Source: an uncultured Dehalococcoidia bacterium (GTDB lineage: Bacteria > Chloroflexota > Dehalococcoidia > Lucifugimonadales > UBA3495). Taken from it: a DNA stretch of 64,000 nucleotides. A model generated the notes under the pieces. The model was not told where the DNA came from and did no database searches. It saw only the letters and a list, made by a program, of their open reading frames with translations. Below, one piece after another: positions 25,881 through 35,914 of this stretch. The stretch is taken from assembly GCA_951812625.1 (NCBI GenBank), contig CATOSP010000002.1:434001-498000 (forward strand), given 5' to 3'. Position 1 is the stretch's first letter. The number at the start of each line of letters is the position of its first letter. The translations under genes were made by a program, and so were the position numbers.

Positions 25881-27566
25881 TTGCCCGAACGGATTTTTAT
25901 AGGTGTGGCATGGCCCTACGCTAACGGGCCATTGCACCTGGGGCACGTCGCCGGGTGCTACTTGGCTGCGGACATCTTCGCTCGGTATCACCGGCTCAAG
26001 GGTAACCAGGTTCTGATGGTATCGGGGAGCGACAGCCATGGCACGCCGATCACCGTTCGGGCCGAGCAGGAGGGCATCACCCCCGAAGAGGTCCTGAACA
26101 GGTACCACCCACAGTTCCTGGACACCTGGGAGCGGCTAGGAATTACTTTCGACCTGTTCACCACTACCCATACCGCCAATCACGAGAAGGTGGTCCACGA
26201 CCTCTTCACCACACTGATGGAACGTGGCTACATCTACAAAGAGTCGATGCCATTGGCTTATTGCCCGGAGTGCAACCGTTTCCTTCCTGACCGGTACGTC
26301 AACGGGACGTGCCCCCACTGCAGTTTCGAGCGTGCGCGGGGAGACCAGTGCGACGGCTGCGGACGGACTCTGGACCCTATGGACCTGCTGAACCCCCGGT
26401 GCATCCTGTCGGGGACTGAACCGGAGTTCCGGGATTCGGAGCACTTCTTCCTCAAGCTGTCGGCGTTCCAGGAACCCCTGCTGGAGTGGGTGGAGAAGCA
26501 ATCCCACTGGCGGCCCAACGTCCTCAACTTCACCCGCCGGTTTCTTGAGTCTGGGTTGAAGGATCGTGCCATAACCCGAGACCTGGAGTGGGGTATCCCC
26601 ATACCCGTGGAGGGTTACGGCGGGAAGCGCATCTATGTCTGGTTCGAGGCCGTGATTGGGTATCTGTCGGCGGCGGTCGAGTGGGCCAAGTCCTCCGGTA
26701 ACGAGGAGGAATGGAAGGACTTTTGGAAGTCTGAACAATGCCGGTCGTATTACTTCATAGGCAAAGACAACATCCCCTTCCACACCATAATCTGGCCGGC
26801 GATGCTGATGGGTTACGGTGGACTGAACTTGCCCTTTGACGTCCCCTCGAATGAGTTCCTCAGCCTGGAGGGTCGCAAGTTCTCCACTAGCGAAAACTGG
26901 GCGGTGTGGGTCCCCGACTACCTCGACCGCTATGACCCCGATCCCCTCCGTTACCTGCTGTCGATCAACATGCCCGAGTCGGGCGATGCCGACTTTTCCT
27001 GGGGAGAGTTCGTTCGTCGCAACAACGAGGAGTTGGTGGCGACCTACGGCAACCTAGTCAACCGTGTCCTGTCATTCACCTACCGTAACTTTGAGGGCAT
27101 CATGCCTGTACCTGGCGCACTCCGCGACCAGGACCGGGAGCTTCTTGACGTGGCACGCGCTGTAATGGAAGGGGTTGACAAGGACCTTCACGGTTGCCAC
27201 TTCAAGGCGGCGATTGGGCGGGCATTTGGATTGGCCCAGCAGGCCAACCGCTATCTGGATGCACAGGCTCCCTGGCGGGCAATCAGGACGGACCGGGGGA
27301 GCGCAGCCACAACCTTGTGGACCACTATCGCGGTGCTGAACTGTCTCAAGATGGTGCTGTTCCCGTTCCTGCCCTTCAGTTCCCAGAGCGTGCATGAGTT
27401 CCTTGGACTGGACGGCACTGTCGACTCCGCAAATTGGGACTTCGATAGCCTGGTCGGGGAAATCGGCCCGGGCAATCCCCTGCGCAGGCCCGCCCCGCTA
27501 TTCAAGAAGCTCGACCCCGAGTCGGTTGAAGAAGAAGTTCAACGGCTGGGCGTCACCGTCGCGTAG
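25881..27566 (+). CDS. metG: Methionyl-tRNA synthetase
   Basis: Class I aminoacyl-tRNA synthetase that charges methionine. The HIGH motif appears as HLGH at residues 19-22 (PYANGPLHLGHVAG), and the KMSKS counterpart as GRKFSTSENWAVW. A zinc-binding insert with two knuckles is present (CPEC/CPHC, then CDGC and a later Cys). 561 residues, with no C-terminal EMAP-type tRNA-binding domain. The start is TTG with GGAGGT 8 bases upstream. A polyprenyl synthase gene follows after 8 bases. Confidence 0.96.
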   Translation: MPERIFIGVAWPYANGPLHLGHVAGCYLAADIFARYHRLKGNQVLMVSGSDSHGTPITVRAEQEGITPEEVLNRYHPQFLDTWERLGITFDLFTTTHTANHEKVVHDLFTTLMERGYIYKESMPLAYCPECNRFLPDRYVNGTCPHCSFERARGDQCDGCGRTLDPMDLLNPRCILSGTEPEFRDSEHFFLKLSAFQEPLLEWVEKQSHWRPNVLNFTRRFLESGLKDRAITRDLEWGIPIPVEGYGGKRIYVWFEAVIGYLSAAVEWAKSSGNEEEWKDFWKSEQCRSYYFIGKDNIPFHTIIWPAMLMGYGGLNLPFDVPSNEFLSLEGRKFSTSENWAVWVPDYLDRYDPDPLRYLLSINMPESGDADFSWGEFVRRNNEELVATYGNLVNRVLSFTYRNFEGIMPVPGALRDQDRELLDVARAVMEGVDKDLHGCHFKAAIGRAFGLAQQANRYLDAQAPWRAIRTDRGSAATTLWTTIAVLNCLKMVLFPFLPFSSQSVHEFLGLDGTVDSANWDFDSLVGEIGPGNPLRRPAPLFKKLDPESVEEEVQRLGVTVA

Positions 27567-27574
27567 GGGGCACG

Positions 27575-28558
27575 GTGCTCAAAGGCATAGATGAGCGCAC
27601 CTACTTGATCTACGCCCCAATTCGGGAGAAGTTGGTCCTGGTTGAGGAACGACTTCAAGGACTGGGGCCCGCCAGCCCTGACCACCTGAGAGCACTTGTG
27701 GGCCATGTGCTCAGCTCCGGGGGCAAGCGGGTCAGGCCTGCAATCACCCTACTGGCCGCGGGGTGTGGCCCCAATGACAACGAAAACCCCATAATCATGG
27801 CTTGCGCCGTCGAGTTGCTGCACTTGGCGACTCTGATCCACGACGACACAGTGGACAACTCAGACGTCAGACGCGGCAGGCCTACGGTCAGCAACCAGTG
27901 GGGAAAGCACGTGGCGGTGCTATTCGGTGACTATCTCTTCGCCACATCGGCGACCTACGTCTGCGACACCGGGAACGTCCGCGTTATTCGACGATTTTCC
28001 GAGACGATCATGGAGCTCGCCAGCGGTGAGCTCGTGGAGTACTTCAACACCTTCAAGACTGACCGCGCGCTTGAGCTTTACCGGGACAGGATCTATCACA
28101 AGACGGCATCGCTGTTTTGCACTGCGGGGGAGACGGGTGCAATCCTCTCAGGCGCACCTGAGCCGCAGGTACAGGCCATGCGGGAATATTGCTACAACGT
28201 CGGGATGGCGTTTCAGATGGTGGATGACCTGCTGGATATCCAGGGGGACGCCAGCGAGATGGGAAAGCCCGTGGGCAAGGACCTGATGCAGGGGGTGCTC
28301 ACCCTCCCGACCATCCTGCTAATGGAGAAATACCCGGAAGAGAACCCCGTACAGGCCCTGTTTGCCGATCCTTCCCACGACGGCAAGCTGGATAGAGTGC
28401 TTGAGATGATCAACAACTCTACCATCGTGGAAGAATGCTACGAGGTCATAGGGGACTACTGCGGCAAGGCAGCCGAGTGCCTGGAAATCGTTCCAGACAA
28501 CCCATCCCGCAGTTCACTGCTCTCGCTGCTTGAGTACATCCGGGAGCGGAGCCGCTAG
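27575..28558 (+). CDS. Trans-polyprenyl diphosphate synthase
   Basis: A 327-residue isoprenyl chain elongation enzyme. The first Asp-rich motif is LIHDDTVDNSDVRRGRPT and the second is QMVDDLLDIQGD; both bind Mg-diphosphate. Bulk near the first motif suggests a long-chain product (for example a quinone tail), but chain length cannot be fixed. The start is GTG. It is coupled to metG (8-base gap). Its stop overlaps the stop of the convergent amidohydrolase gene in the palindrome CTAG. Confidence 0.9.
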   Translation: MLKGIDERTYLIYAPIREKLVLVEERLQGLGPASPDHLRALVGHVLSSGGKRVRPAITLLAAGCGPNDNENPIIMACAVELLHLATLIHDDTVDNSDVRRGRPTVSNQWGKHVAVLFGDYLFATSATYVCDTGNVRVIRRFSETIMELASGELVEYFNTFKTDRALELYRDRIYHKTASLFCTAGETGAILSGAPEPQVQAMREYCYNVGMAFQMVDDLLDIQGDASEMGKPVGKDLMQGVLTLPTILLMEKYPEENPVQALFADPSHDGKLDRVLEMINNSTIVEECYEVIGDYCGKAAECLEIVPDNPSRSSLLSLLEYIRERSR

Positions 28559-30132
28559 ATCTCCTTCAACCCCTCGTTCCAGGCGATACTCCCCCCCAAT
28601 ATCGTCAGTACGGAGCGGATGTCTTTGAGCCGGTGGTACTCCACCGACGTTGGGTCGGCGTCCAACAAGACCAGGTCGGCAAGCTTCCCCGGCGATATGC
28701 TCCCCTTCCTGCGGCTTGAGCCTTCGGATGTGGCCCCAGCGCTGGTGTGCATCCGAAGGGCATCCAACACAACCGCGTCGTGACCGGTTGTCCCTGCATC
28801 GCTCCATTCCGGAATGTGTCGTCCCTCTCTGGTTCCCCGGGTTACTGCGCTATAGATGCCGGGCCAGGGGTTGGGCCTGACCACTGGGGCGTCGGAGCCG
28901 AACGCTACCGGAACAGACGCCCGGCGCAGCGATGCGATTGGGTACAGGTGCGGGAGTAGGTCAGGCTCGACCTGCTCCAGGTAGCGGTCGCCGTTCCAGT
29001 AGATGAACGCAGGTTGGGTCACGACCATTGCCCCCGATTCACGAACCAGTTCGATCAAAGCCGCAGGACATTCGGAGCAGTGCTCGATGCGGTCTGGCGG
29101 AGTTCCTCGACTCCCGGAAACGAGGCCTACCTGCGACAACACTTGGGCGACCGCGGCCACAGCTTCCTGCTCTACGGCGTGTACTGCCACGGGAAACCCG
29201 AGATGGTGCGACTCCTCAACCATCTCCCGGAGCGTTTCAGGTGGAGGGTATAGCTGCCCGGTGGTGAGGGTAAGCATTATCTTGACGTGACCAACCCTCG
29301 TGCGATCATCGCCCGTTCCCCATTGGAGGTCTTGGGATACGAGGTCCTGCAGTTGTGGGAACCCCGCCATCATGGTAGTGCGGAAACCGATGGCTCCGGT
29401 GTCCCGGAGCCTTGAGAACGTGCTCCACTGGGAGAGGCCGTTGCTGGGCCCGGCATCCTGCACCGATGTCACTCCGTACCCGAGCAGGTGGGCGCTAAGA
29501 CGTTTCACCCCTTCTTCGACTTCGGTGTCGCTGCTGGTCCGTCCCAGCTGGTCTCGGAGGTAACCAGCCATATCCAGGAGCAGGCCGGTGGGCTGGCCTG
29601 TGACAGGGTTCCGGTCAATCACACCCTCGGGTGGGTCCGGCGTATCTGCGTGTATACCAGCCAGTTGCAAGCCGAGGCTGTTGAGTACCGAGGCGTGGCC
29701 GCTGCGGTGGTTAAGTCTCACGGCATGATGGGGGGCTACCGTGTCCAGGTCCTCCCGGTTGGGGTGGCGGCTCTCGGCTAGGGCAGTGTCGTCGTACCCG
29801 TACCCCCGTATCCAGTGACCGATTGGAGTTTGAGCGGCGCGTTGATGGACTGCCTGTGCCAATTCGGCGATGGATGAGACCGAATCCGGCCCGCAGTCGA
29901 GTCCCTGAATCGCCGCCACCTGGGCCAGTATGTGACAGTGGGAGTCGATGAGGCCGGGAATCAGTGTAAGTCCTTGGCAGTTGATGGTCCGCGCATGGTT
30001 CCCGGCCGATGCCTCTGCCGTGGACCGGTCGCCAACGGCGGCAATGGTGTCGCCCCGGATAACCACGGCGGTGGCAGAGGGCTTGCGCCGGTCCATCGTC
30101 AGCACCCGTGCGTTGACCAGCAGCAGATCCAT
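28555..30132 (-). CDS. YtcJ-like amidohydrolase (amidohydrolase 3 family)
   Basis: Predicted metal-dependent amide hydrolase of the YtcJ type. It has the N-terminal beta domain LLLVNARVLTMDRRKP, metal ligands in LIDSHCHILAQ, AVHAVEQEAVAAV, the ERIEHC-like DRIEHCSE and VAFGSDAPV. Substrate unknown; no signal peptide. I prefer the ATG at 30132 (525 residues), which starts directly at the conserved N-terminus; the track ORF adds 48 residues with no family character. It converges with the polyprenyl synthase gene. Confidence 0.86.
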   Translation of the reverse strand: MDLLLVNARVLTMDRRKPSATAVVIRGDTIAAVGDRSTAEASAGNHARTINCQGLTLIPGLIDSHCHILAQVAAIQGLDCGPDSVSSIAELAQAVHQRAAQTPIGHWIRGYGYDDTALAESRHPNREDLDTVAPHHAVRLNHRSGHASVLNSLGLQLAGIHADTPDPPEGVIDRNPVTGQPTGLLLDMAGYLRDQLGRTSSDTEVEEGVKRLSAHLLGYGVTSVQDAGPSNGLSQWSTFSRLRDTGAIGFRTTMMAGFPQLQDLVSQDLQWGTGDDRTRVGHVKIMLTLTTGQLYPPPETLREMVEESHHLGFPVAVHAVEQEAVAAVAQVLSQVGLVSGSRGTPPDRIEHCSECPAALIELVRESGAMVVTQPAFIYWNGDRYLEQVEPDLLPHLYPIASLRRASVPVAFGSDAPVVRPNPWPGIYSAVTRGTREGRHIPEWSDAGTTGHDAVVLDALRMHTSAGATSEGSSRRKGSISPGKLADLVLLDADPTSVEYHRLKDIRSVLTILGGSIAWNEGLKEI

Positions 30133-30337
30133 GTTGGGCCCATCCGCGCAACGTGCCCTCCGCCAGGTTCCTGCCCTGTGGGGGCTGCGTGGCTTCTCCG
30201 TGGCCTCCGTTGCGTTGTGGTCTTGTCCAATGGAGGTCGAGGACATGACGGTACTAAACTCGCTGACTCTTTCCACGGGATCAGCAGGATCCGACTACTA
30301 CAAGTATATCCGTTGCTGGCGGGGCTGAGAAATCACA

Positions 30338-30354
30338 CAACTGGGCCATAGTTG
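30338..30354. promoter_or_regulatory. Palindrome upstream of the dnaJ-hspR-clpC promoter (possible operator)
   Basis: CAACT-N7-AGTTG forms an inverted repeat 44 bases upstream of the -35 box. The 7-base gap is the same as in HAIR, the HspR binding site (CTTGAGT-N7-ACTCAAG), but the arm sequence differs. It is only a candidate operator. Confidence 0.25.
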
Positions 30355-30397
30355 CGAAAGACCACTAAAGTTATATGTATAATTAACAGCATAATCA

Positions 30398-30426
30398 TTG
30401 ACGTATATCCGTATAATACCTATAAT
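30398..30426 (+). promoter_or_regulatory. Sigma70-type promoter of the dnaJ-hspR-clpC operon
   Basis: TTGACG (30398-30403), a 17-base spacer and a perfect TATAAT (30421-30426), in an AT-rich stretch unlike its surroundings. The start of dnaJ lies about 30 bases downstream of the -10 box. Confidence 0.7.
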
Positions 30427-30455
30427 TTTATTGGAGCCTACAGGAACGGTGAGAT

Positions 30456-31409
30456 ATGAGCGATTACTACGAATTGCTAGGAGTATCTAGGACAGCGTCC
30501 CAGAACGACGTCCGGAAGGCCTACCGTCGCCTGGCGCGCCAGCATCACCCCGATGTCAACAAGGGCGACAAGGCTTCCGAGGAGAAATTCAAGCAGATTA
30601 ACGAGGCTTACGGCGTTCTGTCCGACGAGGATAATCGCCGTAAGTATGACCGGTATGGCGACAATTGGGAACACGCTGACCAGATTGAAGAGAACGCCTC
30701 GCGGGACCGGCAGAATAGCACCTTTTTCTGGCCGAGCGATGGCGGACCAGGGCCAGATGTCGAGTTCGATGTCGGTGGCGACCACAATTGGAAGAGCCGT
30801 TTCTTCCGGGATAGAAGCGGGGCGCAGCCGGGCGTGGAGTTCGACACCGGTCCCGGGGGAATATTCGACGACCTTCTCCGCAATTTGCGGAACAACCCTC
30901 GGCAGGCCCAGGCGCAAGAGTTAAGCACGGAAGTGTCCCTGGATGAAGCATTCAGGGGGACGACAAGGCTGGTAGACCTGCCCGATGGCAGGCGGCTTGA
31001 GGTCAAGATTCCTGCGGGCGTGGACAATGGCTCCCGGGTCCAGGTCTCGCCCGACGGCAAATCTGCGGGTGATCTGCACCTGGTTGTTTCGGTCAAGGAA
31101 CATCCAAGATTCGAGAGACAGGGCCGCGACCTCTATACCGAGGTAGAAGCGCCGCTGGAGGACGCGATCCTTGGCACGAACCTCACGGTGCAGACTCTGA
31201 CTGGACGGCTTGCCCTGACTATTCCGGCGGAGACCCAGAACGGGAGAAGGTTCCGGCTTGCCGGGCAGGGAATGCCCGAGCTGAATAACCCCGCCTCGAG
31301 AGGCGACCTGTTCGCCACCATCAAGGTAAAACTGCCCACGGGCCTGAACGATGAAGAACAGGGGTTGTTCCAGCGCCTGAAGGCCATCCGGTCTCAGAGA
31401 GGAGACTGA
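30456..31409 (+). CDS. DnaJ/CbpA-type co-chaperone (no zinc finger)
   Basis: A 317-residue J-domain protein that stimulates an Hsp70 partner. The J domain occupies residues 1-70 with the HPD motif at 31-33 ([10 protein letters not shown]). A linker region of about 90 residues follows, then the two C-terminal beta-barrel substrate domains ([19 protein letters not shown] onwards). The four-Cys-repeat zinc finger of canonical DnaJ is absent, so it is of the CbpA/type II kind. It is the first gene of the operon; hspR starts 2 bases after its stop. Confidence 0.92.
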   Translation: MSDYYELLGVSRTASQNDVRKAYRRLARQHHPDVNKGDKASEEKFKQINEAYGVLSDEDNRRKYDRYGDNWEHADQIEENASRDRQNSTFFWPSDGGPGPDVEFDVGGDHNWKSRFFRDRSGAQPGVEFDTGPGGIFDDLLRNLRNNPRQAQAQELSTEVSLDEAFRGTTRLVDLPDGRRLEVKIPAGVDNGSRVQVSPDGKSAGDLHLVVSVKEHPRFERQGRDLYTEVEAPLEDAILGTNLTVQTLTGRLALTIPAETQNGRRFRLAGQGMPELNNPASRGDLFATIKVKLPTGLNDEEQGLFQRLKAIRSQRGD

Positions 31410-31411
31410 AC

Positions 31412-31768
31412 ATGATTATGGAAGACCAGTCCAAAGACGAGCCATGCTTCGTGATCAGTGTAGCGGCTAGGATAGTTGGGCTGCACGCCCAGACCTTGCG
31501 GTATTACGAGAGGGTTGGCCTGATCTGGCCCTCCCGTACCGTCGGCAGGCAGCGTCTTTATTCGGCGGCCGACATCGAGCGGTTACAACGTATCAAGACC
31601 CTGACAGATGATATGGGAGTGAATCTTGCTGGGGCAGAGGTAGCCATGAAGCTCATGGCCCGAATCGAGGAGTTGGAATCCGAAGTCCGGCAGTTGACCG
31701 AAGACATTAGACGTAGGCACGGCAGCAACACGGTCAGGATCGCCAGCCGGCGCCTGACCAACCACTAG
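31412..31768 (+). CDS. hspR: HspR-like MerR family heat-shock repressor
   Basis: A 118-residue MerR-type winged-helix protein. VISVAARIVGLHAQTLRYYER is the DNA-binding helix-turn-helix of HspR, RQRLYSAADIERLQRI the wing, and DDMGVNLAGAEVAMKLM the HspR-specific helix; a short coiled coil ends it. HspR represses chaperone operons until heat stress. GAGGAG is placed well before the ATG. It sits between dnaJ and clpC, the gene order of autoregulated HspR operons. Confidence 0.9.
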   Translation: MIMEDQSKDEPCFVISVAARIVGLHAQTLRYYERVGLIWPSRTVGRQRLYSAADIERLQRIKTLTDDMGVNLAGAEVAMKLMARIEELESEVRQLTEDIRRRHGSNTVRIASRRLTNH

Positions 31769-31785
31769 TGGCAGGAGGTGTCACG

Positions 31786-34233
31786 ATGGTATGGAGACCA
31801 GACCAATTCACAGAACAGGGAAGGGAAGTAATCCAGATCTCGCAGGAGATCGTGCGACGTTACCGTCACAGTCAATGGGACGTGGAACACATCCTGCTGG
31901 CCCTCCTGGAGTTGGACCACGGACTGTCGGCGGAAATCCTGGACCACATGGGTGTTGAGGTCGAGGCAGTCAAATCGCGTGTCCGCCGGGGGCTGGAGGC
32001 TTCCCCCAAGTTGACTGGTCAGAGTGGCCAGATTTACCAGACGCCCCGGTGCGCAGCCCTGCTGGATAATGCCAAGGAGGAGGCCGACCGGCTTAATGAC
32101 GCGTACATGGGAGCGGAACACCTTCTCATCGCCGCGGTGAAGGATGCACAGGGAGACTCGGCGGCGGTCTTCCGGGAGTTCGGTATTGACGAGGAAAAGG
32201 TATACGAGGCGCTCAGGGCCGTGCGTGGCAGCCGCCGCGTGTCCGACCCCAACGCTGAGAGTCTTTACCAGTCGCTGAGGCGTTTCACAATTGATCTGAC
32301 CAAGCTGGCCGAGGAGGGAAAGCTGGACCCGGTAGTCGGGCGCGACTACGAGATACGCAGGGTAATGCAGACCCTGACCCGGAGGAGGAAAAACAACCCG
32401 GCCATCATCGGTGAGGCGGGTGTTGGCAAGACAGCTATCGCAGAAGGACTGGCTTCCCGCATCGTCTCAGGTGACGTCCCTGATTCCCTGAAGGACCGGC
32501 GCGTCCTGGCGCTCGACATGGGTTCGCTGGTGGCGGGCTCCAAGTTCCGCGGTGAGTTTGAGGAGCGGCTCAAGGCCGTGGTAGACGAGGTCAAGGAGGC
32601 CCAGGGGGAGATCATCCTCTTTTTGGACGAGATTCACACTATGGTCGGGGCTGGCGCGGCCGAGGGCGGCATCGACGCCAGTAACTTGCTCAAACCAGCG
32701 CTGGCCAGGGGTGAACTCCAGTGCATCGGCGCCACCACCACGGACGAATACCGCCGCTATATCGAGAAGGACGCGGCGTTGGAACGCCGCTTCCAGCCCA
32801 TTTTGCTAGAGGAACCGACAGTTGAGGAGACGGTGGAGATTCTCCGCGTGCTGAGGCCGCGCTACGAGGCCCACCACAAAGTTACCATCGAAGACTCTGC
32901 ACTCGATGCGGCGGCCCGCCTCAGCGATCGCTACATCGTTGACCGCCACCTGCCTGACAAGGCGGTGGATTTCATAGATGAGGCGGCGAGCAAGCTGCGT
33001 ATAGACTCGGAGAGCCTCCCGTCCCGCCTGAAAGAGATGGAAGACAACATCCATCGTCTGGAGGACCAGGAAGAATCTGCATCCCAACGCTCCGAGTACG
33101 AGCGGGCAGCACAGCTACGCACGGAACGGCTGCGCTTGGAGGATGAGTTCCGGCGGGAGAGAGAGGAGACCCTGGGCAACCGGGCGATGGACATGGTGGT
33201 GGATGAGTACGACATCGCTGAGCTGCTGTCCAGGTGGACCGGCATTCCGGCGGGGAGAATGCTGGAGGGTGAAAGCGAGCGGCTGGTCCACATGGAGGAT
33301 GGTCTGCACCAGCGACTTATAGGCCAGGACGCGGCGGTAGTCGCCGTTTCCGAAGCCATCCGTCGCGGCAGGTCCGGTCTTAGCGACCCCAGGCGTCCAA
33401 TCGGTAGCTTCATCTTTCTCGGACCGACGGGAGTGGGCAAAACTGAACTTGCCAAGGCCATGGCGGAGTACTTGTTCGACGATGAGAGCAACATGGTCCG
33501 CGTCGATATGTCGGAGTACATGGAGAAACACACCGTTTCGCGGTTGGTCGGCGCGCCTCCAGGCTACGTGGGCTACGACGAGGCGGGCCAACTAACCGAG
33601 GCTGTGCGCCGCCGCCCATACCGGGTGGTACTGTTCGACGAGATCGAGAAGGCTCATCCGGATGTGCTGAACATCCTGCTACAAATTCTGGAGGACGGGC
33701 GGCTTACCGACGGTCACGGGCGCACCGTCGATTTCCGCAACTCCGTGATCATCATGACCAGTAACCTGGGAACGGAGGGGTTCCGTCGCCAGCCGTTCGG
33801 GTTCCGCGCCGATGGCCTGGATCGTGCATCGGACGAACAGCGTCTGCGCGATTCGGTGAACGACGCTCTTAAGAGGACTTTCCGTCCCGAGTTCCTGAAC
33901 CGGATCGACGATATTGTCGTGTTCCAGCCCTTGACCCAGGATCAGATTGTTCAGGTAGTCGGGTTGATGGTCAAGGATGTCCAGGCGCGGCTGGCGGAGA
34001 GAGGCATCACATTCGATCTGACGGAAGAGGCCCGCTTGTGGTTGGCCAGGGAGGGGTTCGACCCGGTGTATGGTGCAAGGCCCCTGCGCCGTGCGGTTCA
34101 GCGGCACCTGGAGAACGCCCTTTCCCGCCGGGTCCTGTCCGGAGATGTACAGGATGGTGACCACCTGACGGTCGATGCCGGTGAGGATGGATTGGTGTTG
34201 AGCAATCCGGTACTGGAGGCCCAGTTGGTATGA
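31786..34233 (+). CDS. clpC: ClpC-type AAA+ unfoldase (Clp ATPase)
   Basis: An 815-residue Hsp100 ATPase. It has an N-terminal Clp repeat domain (residues about 5-145), AAA1 with Walker [14 protein letters not shown] and Walker [14 protein letters not shown], a short coiled middle domain, and AAA2 with [16 protein letters not shown] and [13 protein letters not shown]. The short middle domain and overall length fit ClpC better than ClpB, whose M domain is much longer. The start at ATG 31786 has AGGAGGTG 6 bases upstream; the track's GTG at 31768 overlaps the hspR stop. It probably unfolds proteins for ClpP, not present here. Confidence 0.88.
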   Translation: MVWRPDQFTEQGREVIQISQEIVRRYRHSQWDVEHILLALLELDHGLSAEILDHMGVEVEAVKSRVRRGLEASPKLTGQSGQIYQTPRCAALLDNAKEEADRLNDAYMGAEHLLIAAVKDAQGDSAAVFREFGIDEEKVYEALRAVRGSRRVSDPNAESLYQSLRRFTIDLTKLAEEGKLDPVVGRDYEIRRVMQTLTRRRKNNPAIIGEAGVGKTAIAEGLASRIVSGDVPDSLKDRRVLALDMGSLVAGSKFRGEFEERLKAVVDEVKEAQGEIILFLDEIHTMVGAGAAEGGIDASNLLKPALARGELQCIGATTTDEYRRYIEKDAALERRFQPILLEEPTVEETVEILRVLRPRYEAHHKVTIEDSALDAAARLSDRYIVDRHLPDKAVDFIDEAASKLRIDSESLPSRLKEMEDNIHRLEDQEESASQRSEYERAAQLRTERLRLEDEFRREREETLGNRAMDMVVDEYDIAELLSRWTGIPAGRMLEGESERLVHMEDGLHQRLIGQDAAVVAVSEAIRRGRSGLSDPRRPIGSFIFLGPTGVGKTELAKAMAEYLFDDESNMVRVDMSEYMEKHTVSRLVGAPPGYVGYDEAGQLTEAVRRRPYRVVLFDEIEKAHPDVLNILLQILEDGRLTDGHGRTVDFRNSVIIMTSNLGTEGFRRQPFGFRADGLDRASDEQRLRDSVNDALKRTFRPEFLNRIDDIVVFQPLTQDQIVQVVGLMVKDVQARLAERGITFDLTEEARLWLAREGFDPVYGARPLRRAVQRHLENALSRRVLSGDVQDGDHLTVDAGEDGLVLSNPVLEAQLV

Positions 34234-35156
34234 GGACGTTCGCCGGGCGTGAGGGATTCGATCATTCCCTTGGTCACTCTCCCCGACTTGGCGGGGTGGC
34301 CTATGGGTCCGTTGATCTCGATGGCGTAAATGTCCACTATGCGGAAGCCGGTGACGGGCCAGCGCTGCTGCTGGTCCATGGGGTGGCTGGGTCTCACGCT
34401 ATCTGGTGGGACAATATTCTCCCACTGGCCGAGGCTGGGTTTCGCGTTCTGGCCCCCGACCTTCCTGGTCATGGTGACTCGGACAAGCCAAAAGCAATCA
34501 GCTACGATCCTAATGCCGGGGCTGCCCTTCTGGGCCGGTTTCTCATCGCTATGGGTGTGGATAAGGCGGTGGTGATAGGTAACTCTGCCGGTGGGCTGAT
34601 GTCCGCATTATTTGCTCTCGACCAACCACACAGGGTTGAGCGTCTGGTCCTGGTGGCCGCAGGGGGTATGGGTCGGGATGTGACCTGGTTCCTCCGTTTG
34701 GCGTCGCTGCCAGTGCTGGGCGGGCTTGCGTACCAGCCGGGGCTGGCGACCATCGGCAGTATGGACAGGAAGATGCTGTTTCATAAACCACCGCCCTTCG
34801 CCGACGAGTTCTTGTCCGAGCTGCATAGGGTCCAGGGGCTTCCAGGGTCCCGGCAGGCGGCGCTCCGTTCCATCCGCTCCGGGGTTAACTTTAGTGGCCT
34901 GAGGAAGGAGCGTCTGATCCTCGACAGGCTGTCCAGGTTGGAAGTCCCGGTGTTGACAATTTGGGGCGAGAACGACCGGGTGCTGCCAGTCGAGCACGCA
35001 TCGGCCGTCCGACGTGCCCTGCCCTCCAGCCAGCTAGTCATCTACCCGGAGTGCGGACACTGGCCGCAGATGGAGAAGTCAGGGGAGTTCAACCAGTTGG
35101 TCACCCGATTCGTGCAAGGCGAGATAGACCGGGAGCCTGAGCCCCCGAAGCGATGA
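34230..35156 (+). CDS. Alpha/beta hydrolase
   Basis: A 308-residue alpha/beta-hydrolase fold protein. The oxyanion-region LLLVHGVAGSHAIWW, the nucleophile elbow GNSAGG, the acid in WGENDRVLPV and the histidine in PECGHWPQ make a complete catalytic triad. It resembles ring-cleavage product (MhpC-like) hydrolases and epoxide hydrolases, but the substrate is open. Its ATG overlaps the clpC stop (ATGA), and its own stop overlaps the next gene in the same way, so all are likely on one transcript. Confidence 0.85.
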   Translation: MRTFAGREGFDHSLGHSPRLGGVAYGSVDLDGVNVHYAEAGDGPALLLVHGVAGSHAIWWDNILPLAEAGFRVLAPDLPGHGDSDKPKAISYDPNAGAALLGRFLIAMGVDKAVVIGNSAGGLMSALFALDQPHRVERLVLVAAGGMGRDVTWFLRLASLPVLGGLAYQPGLATIGSMDRKMLFHKPPPFADEFLSELHRVQGLPGSRQAALRSIRSGVNFSGLRKERLILDRLSRLEVPVLTIWGENDRVLPVEHASAVRRALPSSQLVIYPECGHWPQMEKSGEFNQLVTRFVQGEIDREPEPPKR

Positions 35157-35740
35157 GTTCCGTCAGGCGAGTCGCCTCCAGGGCCGGCCGGATAGACTGG
35201 CGACGAAATGAGAACCGCGTGCGTCTGGCCCTTTTTCTGGCGGCGATCGCAATGGTCGGCGCGGCCTTGCTGTTGAGAGACTGGTTGACGCTAACCCAGG
35301 TTGGGTATGGCGGTATCGCCCTGGCTTCCTTGATCGCCAGTGCCGGGCTGATTATTCCGGTTCCCGCTCTGGGCGCGGCGTGCGTAGGCGGAGCGCTCTC
35401 CCTGAACCCATTGATAGTCGGCCTCGTTGCCGGGTCGGCGGAGACACTGGGCGAACTGACCGGGTACTTTTTCGGATACAGTGGGCAGGGAATGGTCCAG
35501 CGCAGGCGACTGTACATGCGGCTGGAGCTGTGGATGCGCCAGAGGGAATGGTTCCCTCTGGCATTGTTGTTCCTGTTATCCCTGATCCCGAATCCTGTAT
35601 TCGACGTTGTTGGCTTGGCTGCAGGGGCGCTGCGAGTCCCTGTTTGGAAATTCCTGTCCACCGTATGGGTTGGCAAGACCCTGAAATTCTTCGCGGTCTC
35701 ATACCTCTGCGCCCACGGGTATAGCTGGTTCTTCGCGTAG
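35153..35740 (+). CDS. VTT-domain membrane protein (DedA-related)
   Basis: A 195-residue integral membrane protein with hydrophobic helices near residues 25-42, 50-75, 80-100, 135-160 and 170-190. The glycine/proline-rich segment LIPNPVFDVVGLAAGALRVP is characteristic of the VTT/SNARE-associated (DedA) family, linked to lipid scrambling and envelope homeostasis. The N-terminus is basic (positive-inside). It overlaps the alpha/beta hydrolase gene by ATGA. Confidence 0.78.
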   Translation: MSSVRRVASRAGRIDWRRNENRVRLALFLAAIAMVGAALLLRDWLTLTQVGYGGIALASLIASAGLIIPVPALGAACVGGALSLNPLIVGLVAGSAETLGELTGYFFGYSGQGMVQRRRLYMRLELWMRQREWFPLALLFLLSLIPNPVFDVVGLAAGALRVPVWKFLSTVWVGKTLKFFAVSYLCAHGYSWFFA

Positions 35741-35914
35741 AGGGAGAATTGGTGATCGGCATATGCTTGATACGATGCTGGCGGCACAGCCTCCGAAAGT
35801 GTATCCTTGATTCGTCGCACTCCGGGGCATTCAGGCACGCCAGCCGACCTAGACCACCATGGCAGGCAACGGCCAATGACCACCTGTAGACTGGCCAGTA
35901 CAAGGGAGAATCCG

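Noticed and set aside
28555-28558. Overlap of the polyprenyl synthase and amidohydrolase stop codons in CTAG
   Set aside because: A four-base convergent overlap is a common packing effect and not evidence of regulation.
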